Part shown: one piece after another, positions 57,370 to 64,000 of the stretch | Position numbering within the stretch: the stretch's first letter is position 1 | Layout: the number at the start of each line of letters is the position of its first letter | DNA from: Cladorhizidae sp. MBARI D1340-BT2 | Lineage: Eukaryota; Porifera; Demospongiae; Poecilosclerida; Cladorhizidae | Direction: 5' to 3' | NCBI GenBank assembly: GCA_028752905.1 | Contig: JAQNBH010000011.1 | Coordinates: 2,951,303 to 3,015,302, forward strand | Length of the DNA stretch: 64,000 nt | Notes under the pieces: generated by a model | Seen by the model: the letters and a program-made list of their open reading frames with translations, nothing else | Told to the model about the DNA's origin: nothing | Databases searched by the model: none | Program-made: the position numbers and the translations under genes

Positions 57370-59090
57370 AGTCCAGTCTGTGTGCTCACTTCACATGCTA
57401 GTATTGAATATAGCCTTGGACAGTCTGTGTGCTCACTTCACATGCTAGTATTGAATATAGCCTTGGACAGTCTGTGTGCTCACTTCACATGCTAGTATTG
57501 AATATAGCCTTGGACAGTCTGTGTGCTCACTTCACATGCTAGTATTGAATATAGCCTTGGACAGTCTGTGTGTTCACTTCACATGCTAGTATTGAATATA
57601 GCCTTGGACAGTCTGTGTGCTCACTTCACATGCTAGTATTGAATATAGCCTTGGACAGTCTGTGTGCTCACTTCACATGCTAGTGTTGAATATAGCCTTG
57701 GACAGTCTGTGTGCTCACTTCACATGCTAGTATTGAATATAGCCTTGGACAGTCTGTGTGCTCACTTCACATGCTAGTGTTGAATATAGCCTTGGACAGT
57801 CTGTGTGCTCACTTCACATGCTAGTATTGAATATAGCCTTGGACAGTCTGTGTGCTCACTTCACATGCTAGTATTGAATATAGCCTTGGACAGTCTGTGT
57901 GCTCACTTCACATGCTAGTATTGAATATAGCCTTGGACAGTCTGTGTGCTCACTTCACATGCTAGTATTGAATATAGCCTTGGACAGTCTGTGTGCTCAC
58001 TTCACATGCTAGTATTGAATATAGCCTTGGACAGTCTGTGTGCTCACTTCACATGCTAGTATTGAATATAGCCTTGGACAGTCTGTGTGCTCACTTCACA
58101 TGCTAGTATTGAATATAGCCTTGGACAGTCTGTGTGCTCACTTCACATGCTAGTATTGAATATAGCCTTGGACAGTCTGTGTGCTCACTTCACATGCTAG
58201 TGTTGAATATAGCCTTGGACAGTCTGTGTGCTCACTTCACATGCTAGTATTGAATATAGCCTCGGACAGTCTGTGTGCTCACTTCACATGCTAGTATTGA
58301 ATATAGCCTTGGACAGTCTGTGTGCTCACTTCACATGCTAGTATTGAATATAGCCTTGGACAGTCTGTGTGCTCACTTCACATGCTAGTATTGAATATAG
58401 CCTTGGACAGTCTGTGTGCTCACTTCACATGCTAGTATTGAATATAGCCTTGGACAGTCTGTGTGCTCACTTCACATGCTAGTATTGAATATAGCCTTGG
58501 ACAGTCTGTGTGCTCACTTCACATGCTAGTATTGAATATAGCCTTGGACAGTCTGTGTGCTCACTTCACATGCTAGTATTGAATATAGCCTTGGACAGTC
58601 TGTGTGCTCACTTCACATGCTAGTATTGAATATAGCCTTGGACAGTCTGTGTGCTCACTTCACATGCTAGTATTGAATATAGCCTTGGACAGTCTGTGTG
58701 CTCACTTCACATGCTAGTATTGAATATAGCCTTGGACAGTCTGTGTGCTCACTTCACATGCTAGTATTGAATATAGCCTTGGACAGTCTGTGTGCTCACT
58801 TCACATGCTAGTATTGAATATAGCCTTGGACAGTCTCTGTGCTCACTTCACATGCTAGTATTGAATATAGCCTTGGACAGTCTCTGTGCTCACTTCACAT
58901 GCTAGTATTGAATATAGCCTTGGACAGTCTGTGTGCTCACTTCACATGCTAGTATTGAATATAGCCTTGGACAGTCTGTGTGCTCACTTCACATGCTAGT
59001 ATTGAATATAGCCTTGGACAGTCTGTGTGCTCACTTCACATGCTAGTATTGAATATAGCCTTGGACAGTCTGTGTTCTCACTTCTGATGC
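57370..59090. repeat. 47-bp satellite, about 36 units
   Basis: Period 47; the unit contains cagtctgtgtgctcacttca and catgctagtattgaatatag. It is almost invariant (a few g/a, c/t and g/c changes, no length variants), which suggests recent expansion. Confidence 0.96.
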
Positions 59091-59817
59091 TATATTGAAA
59101 ATGGGGTAGAATGTAGGCTAAATAAATTGTTTGTGTTTATTTTTAAGAAACATTCACAGTATCCATGGTTACTCTGCTAGCACCATACATGGCAAGTATT
59201 TACAACCCACCCTTAAGGTGTAAAGTAATTTCTAAGTGTTTTTTAATGACTTCTAATGTAGATAATTAGACAAGGATTGATTGAAACACAACAATGCAAA
59301 TAATCATTACCGGGCACAAGGAAGAGGCTAATCTTTTGAGACAAAAGTTATTGAAAATGGATGAAGCATTAAAAAGTTGTTAGGTGTGTGATGTTTGATG
59401 CTACTTCAAGCAAGGTGCTTAAACTCTGAGGCAGCATCAGAAAGGGCACTAACATGGGAAGTTGCTTACCAAGCAATGCCCACTGCCAATCTGCCGACTA
59501 CTTCAAGGAACAGATTACTTAGAGGTCCAGATCAAGAGTGTGTATACTGAGCTAGCTAGCTAGAAGGGATGGTGTATGGTTGGGTTGTTGCAGAGCAGAG
59601 GTCATGGTGGACATCTCATCTACAAGTCTTCTGGTCGCCAACAATGGTTAATTGCAGGCACATACCGAAGCATTGCTTCCCAGGAACAAAGTGATGTTTG
59701 CACAACGCGAACTTGCAAACATCTTGTCAGAATGCTCTCGTCTTTGTACCTCAGCCATCACTGCTCATCACTTCCTTGTCTTTGTCCCGTGAGCTGATGT
59801 GCATATCATATCCTTAG
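59091..59817. other. unique intronic DNA
   Basis: About 730 bases; a 73-codon frame near 59576 is unrecognised and I do not call it. Confidence 0.5.
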
Positions 59818-60378
59818 GGCATCAGATATCCTAGCTACAGATGCTGCATCATCCTCTGTATATCCTCAGTATCCCAGCTAGTTACTGCATCATCCTCTGT
59901 ATATTCTCAGTATCCCAACTAGTTGCTGCATCATCCTCTGTATATCCTCAGTATCCCAGCTAGTTGCTGCATCATCCTCTGTATATCCTCAGTATCCCAG
60001 CCAGTTGCTGCATCATCCTCTGTATATCCTCAGTATCCCAGCTAGTTGCTGCATCATCCTCTGTATATCCTCAGTATCCCAGCTGCATCATCCTCTGTAT
60101 ATTCTCAGTATCCCAGCTAGTTGCTGCATCATCCTCTGTATATCCTCAGTATCCCAGCTAGTTGCTGCATCATCCTCTGTATATCCTCAGTATCCCAGCT
60201 AGTTGCTGCATCATCCTCTGTATATCCTCAGTATCCCAGCTGCATCATCCTCTGTATATCCTCAGTATCCCAGCTAGTTGCTGCATCATCCTCTGTATAT
60301 CCTCAGTATCCCAGCTAGTTACTGCATCATCCTCTGTATATCCTCAGTATCCCAGCTAGTTGCTGCATCATCCTCTGC
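59818..60378. repeat. 41-bp minisatellite
   Basis: About 14 units containing tgcatcatcctctgtatatc, then ctcagtatcccagctagt. Two units lack the ctagttgc part. Confidence 0.94.
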
Positions 60379-60555
60379 ATATCTTGTTGCTGCTGATGTT
60401 GCTTCTACTGGTAATGTTGCTGCTTCTGATGTCGCTGCTGGCGTGAAACATTTTCTTTGGTTGTGGTTGTTGTTGTTTATAACTGCAACCATGGTAACAA
60501 ACAGGACAGCAACAGCAAACTGTTGAAGGAATAAAGATTCTGCCTGTGGAGGAAT
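60379..60555. other. short unique spacer
   Basis: Spacer with imperfect gttgctgct repeats. Confidence 0.5.
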
Positions 60556-60805
60556 TCCCAGCCCACACATGCCCCTGGGGATAATGAACTTCCCAGCCCA
60601 CGCATGCCCCTGGGGATAATGAACTTCCCAGCCCACGCATGCCCCTGGGGATAATGAACTTCCCAGCCCACGCATGCCCCTGGGGATAATGAACTTCCCA
60701 GCCCACGCATGCCCCTGGGGATAATGAACTTCCCAGCCCACGCATGCCCCTGGGGATAATGAACTTCCCAGCCCACGCATGCCCCTGGGGATAATGAACT
60801 TCCAT
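60556..60805. repeat. 35-bp minisatellite, about seven units
   Basis: Period 35; the unit contains gaacttcccagcccacgcat, then gcccctggggataat. Units are nearly identical, and each includes the short palindromes gcatgc and cccctgggg. Confidence 0.95.
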
Positions 60806-60884
60806 GTCCTACATACATATGGACCATGTTTGTTTTTAAAGAGCTGACATTGTAGTTGCCAATGATTTTTTGGTATGGAACAGT

Positions 60885-61985
60885 AATGTTGCTTGTGGTA
60901 GAGTATGTTGCTTGTGGTAGATTAATGTTGCTTGTGGGAGATTAATGTTGCTTGTGGTGTTGTTGCATTGCTTGTGGTAGAGTAATGTTGCTTATGATGT
61001 TGCATTTCTTGTGTGTATTATTGCTTGTGGTAGAGTAATATTGCTTGCGATAGAGTAATGTTGCTTGTGGTGTTGTGGCATTGCTTGTTGTAGATTAATG
61101 TTGCTTGTGGGATATTAGTGTTGCTTGTGGTAGAGTAATGTTGCTAGTGGGAGATTAATGTTGCTTGTGGGAGAGTAATGTTGCTTGTGGGATATTAGTG
61201 TTGCTTGTGGGAGTAATGTTGCTTGTGGAGAGTATTGTTGCCTGTGGTAGAGTAATGTTGCTTGTGGGAGAGTAATGTTGCTTGTGGGATAGCTAGTGAT
61301 TAATGTTGCTAGTGGGAGAATAATGTTGCTTGTAGAATAATGTTAGTGGGAGATTGTGGGAGAGTAATGTTGCTTGTGGGAGATTAATGTTGCTTGTGGG
61401 AGATTAATGTTGCTTGTGGGAGAGTAATGTTGCTTGTGGGAGAGTAAGGGAGATTAATGTTGCTTGTGGGAGAGTAATGTTGCTAGTGGGAGAGTAATGT
61501 TGCTTGTGGGAGATTAATGTTGTTGCTTGTGGGAGAGTAATGTACTAGAGTGGGAGATTAATGTTGCTTGTGTGGGAGAGTAATGTTGCTAGTGGGAGAT
61601 TAATGTTGCTTGTGGGAGAGTATTGTTGCCTGTGGTAGAGTAATGTTGCTTGTGGGAGTAATGTTGCTTGTGGGATAGTAATGCTGCTAGTGATTAATGT
61701 TGCTAGTGGGAGAATAATGTTGCTTGTAGAATAATGTTAGTGGGAGATTAACGTGCTTGTGGGAGAGTAATGTTGCTTGTGGGAGATTAATGTTGCTTGT
61801 GGTAAAGTAATGTTGCTTGTGGGAGAGTAATGTTACTAGTGGGAGATTAATGTTGCTTGTGGGAGAGTAATGTTGCTTGTGGGAGAGTAATGTTGCTTGT
61901 GGGAGAGTAATGTTGCTAGTGGGAGATTAATGTTGCTTGTGGGAGAGTAATGTTGCTAGTGGGAGATTAATGTTGCTTGTGGTAG
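60885..61985. repeat. about 20-bp minisatellite
   Basis: Irregular array of gttgcttgtgggagagtaat and forms with ggtagagtaat, gggagattaat or gctagtgg. It ends about 50 bases before the acceptor of the 62-kb exon. Confidence 0.93.
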
Positions 61986-62033
61986 AGTACTTGTTTTGTG
62001 AGATAAACTGACACACCTTTCTCTGGCCTATAG

Positions 62034-62987
62034 TCCTGGACACACCCACCATAACCCCATCCACTGTGGCTATCACCCTCGGAGTAGACACTTCCTCCCT
62101 CTCTCTCTTGTGCTCCGTTACTGGCACGCCTCTCCCTCGTATGACGTGGAAATCTGGCAGCAGCAACCTGTCGCAATCCCTGGAGGGGGTGCAGGAAATC
62201 ACAGCGTTTATGATGCCAGCGAGATCCACCCTCACGCTAAACACCACCTCCCTTCCCATTGGAGATCATGTGATCAACTGCTTGGCGGAACTAGATGGTA
62301 TTGACTTGCAAGCCGTAAACGCATCTGTCAATATCAGTGTGGGCGTGGTCTTTCAGAATATAAACATATTTGACAATGTGGACGGAAGGGTCATTCTTAG
62401 CGACCCCCAAGACGGAGTAATCATCCTAAGCTGCACCGTGGAATCGAGTCTGCCCCCAGACATCGAGTGGATGCGGAACAACCAGAGTGTCATCGGAACC
62501 CCTCCTATTTTGACCATGCCCACAAACTCTAGCATGTTATACACTTCAACGCTTAATCTCACCGAGTCTGACCTTGTGCCCCCTGTGGAAGTATTTCGAT
62601 GTTTCGCATCCCTCAATATTTCGGGGGAGCGTTTAGAAGCCAACAGGACCCTCTCTGTCGGTATTGTTTTTGCTAACATCAGCATTTCCCCCATGAGCAC
62701 GACTGTTGAGATCCAACAGAATGGGAATGGGACTTTGGTTAATCTCACGTGCACTATCGAAGCTAGCCTGCTGACCATAGTGACATTTAGTCGGGACAAT
62801 GGGATGATGGTGAGTGAGTTCCTTGCTGAGAGGATCGCGACAAGTGGCGGAGAGTTTATGGTTCAATCTGTGCTAGTGGTGGATGCAACAACATTCGTAG
62901 GTCAGGTGAATTTCACTTGCACAGCTTCTCCTAGCGACACCAGGTTCAACCAGAGCCTTGTTGTCATGGCCACCATCACCTCCACCG
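62034..62987 (+). CDS. Ig-like glycoprotein gene, exon 5: three Ig-like domains
   Basis: A 954-bp exon, 317 full codons plus split ends, phase 1 at both ends; acceptor ctggcctatag (62033), donor gtgagt (62988). Counting from the first full codon: domain 1 has Cys26, Trp38 and Cys82; domain 2 has Cys133, Trp145 and Cys189; domain 3 has Cys239 and Cys295, with Phe251 in place of Trp. All Cys pairs are 56 residues apart. The linkers repeat (SVGVVFQNINI and SVGIVFANISI), so the domains arose by internal duplication. There are 14 N-glycosylation sequons. Three domains without introns between them contrast with the one-domain exons upstream. The gene continues past the window, so I cannot tell whether a membrane anchor, kinase or fibronectin part follows. 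Confidence 0.88.
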
Positions 62988-63055
62988 GTGAGTGTGCTCT
63001 CTGGCATTCCCTAGCATGCAAATATTTTTGCTTGTTTGTGAGTCGATGAGGGACG

Positions 63056-63285
63056 GCTGAGGCTAGGGCTGGGGCTGGGGCTAGGGCTGAGGCTAGGGCT
63101 GGGGCTGAGGCTAGGGCTGAGGCTGAGGCTGGAGCTGGGGCTAGGGCTGAGGCTGAGGCTGGAGCTGGGGCTGGGGCTGGGGCTGGGGCTGAGGCTAGGG
63201 CTGGGGCTGGGGCTGGGGCTGAGGCTAGGGCTGGGGCTAGGGCTGGGGCTGAGGCTAGGGCTGGGGCTAGGGCTAGGGCGCTAAA
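63056..63285. repeat. GGGGCT/GGGCTA hexamer tract
   Basis: About 230 bases of ggggct, agggct and gaggct hexamers, giving regularly spaced G runs on the + strand. It lies just after the donor of exon 5. Confidence 0.93.
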
Positions 63286-63419
63286 TCAATTCATTGTTCG
63301 TGATGGTGAATTTTTGTTTCTTCAGAGAGCCACAACAATTATTACACTCAAAACCTTTTCATGCGTCCTTATAAGGTGATGCGTGAAGGGCAATCTAGAA
63401 GAAGCTGCTGCACATGGCC
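63286..63419. other. unique intronic DNA
   Basis: Short spacer; no gene. Confidence 0.5.
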
Positions 63420-63955
63420 TGCCACACACCCACATGCACACACACACACATGCACACACACACACACATGCTTGTATACACATGCACACACACACATGCT
63501 TGCATACACACACACACACACACACACGCATGCACACACATGCACACACACACACGCTTGCATACATGCACACACACACATGCTTGCATACATGCACACA
63601 CACACACATGCTTGCATACATGCACACACACACACATGCTTGCATACACATGCACACACACACATGCTTGCATACACATGCACACACACATGCTTGCATA
63701 CACATGCACACACATACACATGCTTGCACACACATGCACACATACACATGCTTGCATACACATGCACACACACACATGCTTGCATACACATGCACACACA
63801 CATACACATGCTTGCACACACATACATACATGCACACACACACATGCTTGCATACATGCAAACACACACACATGCTTGTATACACATGCACATACACATG
63901 CTTGCACGCACACACATATGCATGCACATGAGCACACGTGCACACACATGTGGTT
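63420..63955. repeat. CA-rich microsatellite
   Basis: Repeats of cacacacatgcttgcataca with variable (ca)n. It is open in several frames on both strands as His/Thr or Cys/Val repeats; not coding. Confidence 0.94.
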
Positions 63956-64000
63956 TAACAGGTTTATTATTGTAAATATTCTCTCTCGGCCATTAGTATT

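Noticed and set aside
63361..63975. Several open frames of His/Thr or Cys/Val repeats
   Set aside because: Translations of the CA microsatellite.

Overview
This is a piece of an animal genome: genes split by canonical GT-AG introns, phase-1 extracellular exons, Ty3/Gypsy and DNA-transposon debris, and one 100-N assembly gap (45920-46019). I read it as a non-vertebrate, probably marine metazoan. A sponge is a reasonable guess, but nothing here fixes the taxon. More than half of the window (my tally is about 34 kb of 64 kb) is tandem minisatellite or satellite DNA in about 30 arrays with unit periods from 6 to 68 bp. Nearly all very long open frames are artefacts of these arrays.

Left part (1-13.1 kb): arrays of 13-14, about 60, about 55, 20 and 30 bp. 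A decayed Ty3/Gypsy element on the + strand (about 7.55-10.57 kb) follows, with a SCAN-like Gag, a CCHC knuckle, a broken protease, integrase and then reverse transcriptase. Integrase lying before reverse transcriptase is the Gmr1-type order. Next comes the last exon of a MAP3K-like protein kinase (10740-10886), then a 38-bp array. Middle part (13.1-24.2 kb): mostly unique DNA with few arrays, holding retroelement and MITE-like relics.

Main gene (22036 to beyond 62987, + strand): I assemble five exons that all join in phase 1. They are a signal-peptide exon (22036-22099), an Ig-like exon (37279-37599), a short Ig-like exon (48984-49163), an Ig-like exon (53744-53998) and a 954-bp exon with three Ig-like domains (62034-62987). 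It predicts a secreted or membrane glycoprotein of at least 591 residues with about 25 N-glycosylation sequons. The 3' end lies outside the window. Its introns hold nearly all the large arrays, including a 7.6-kb 55-bp satellite that runs into the gap.

Two repeat families occur as inverted pairs placed on either side of exons of this gene. A 68-bp minisatellite flanks exon 2, and a 190-bp MITE with target-site duplications flanks exons 3 and 4. Such pairs could fold into long intronic duplexes. No rRNA, tRNA, CRISPR array or bacterial-type operon was seen.
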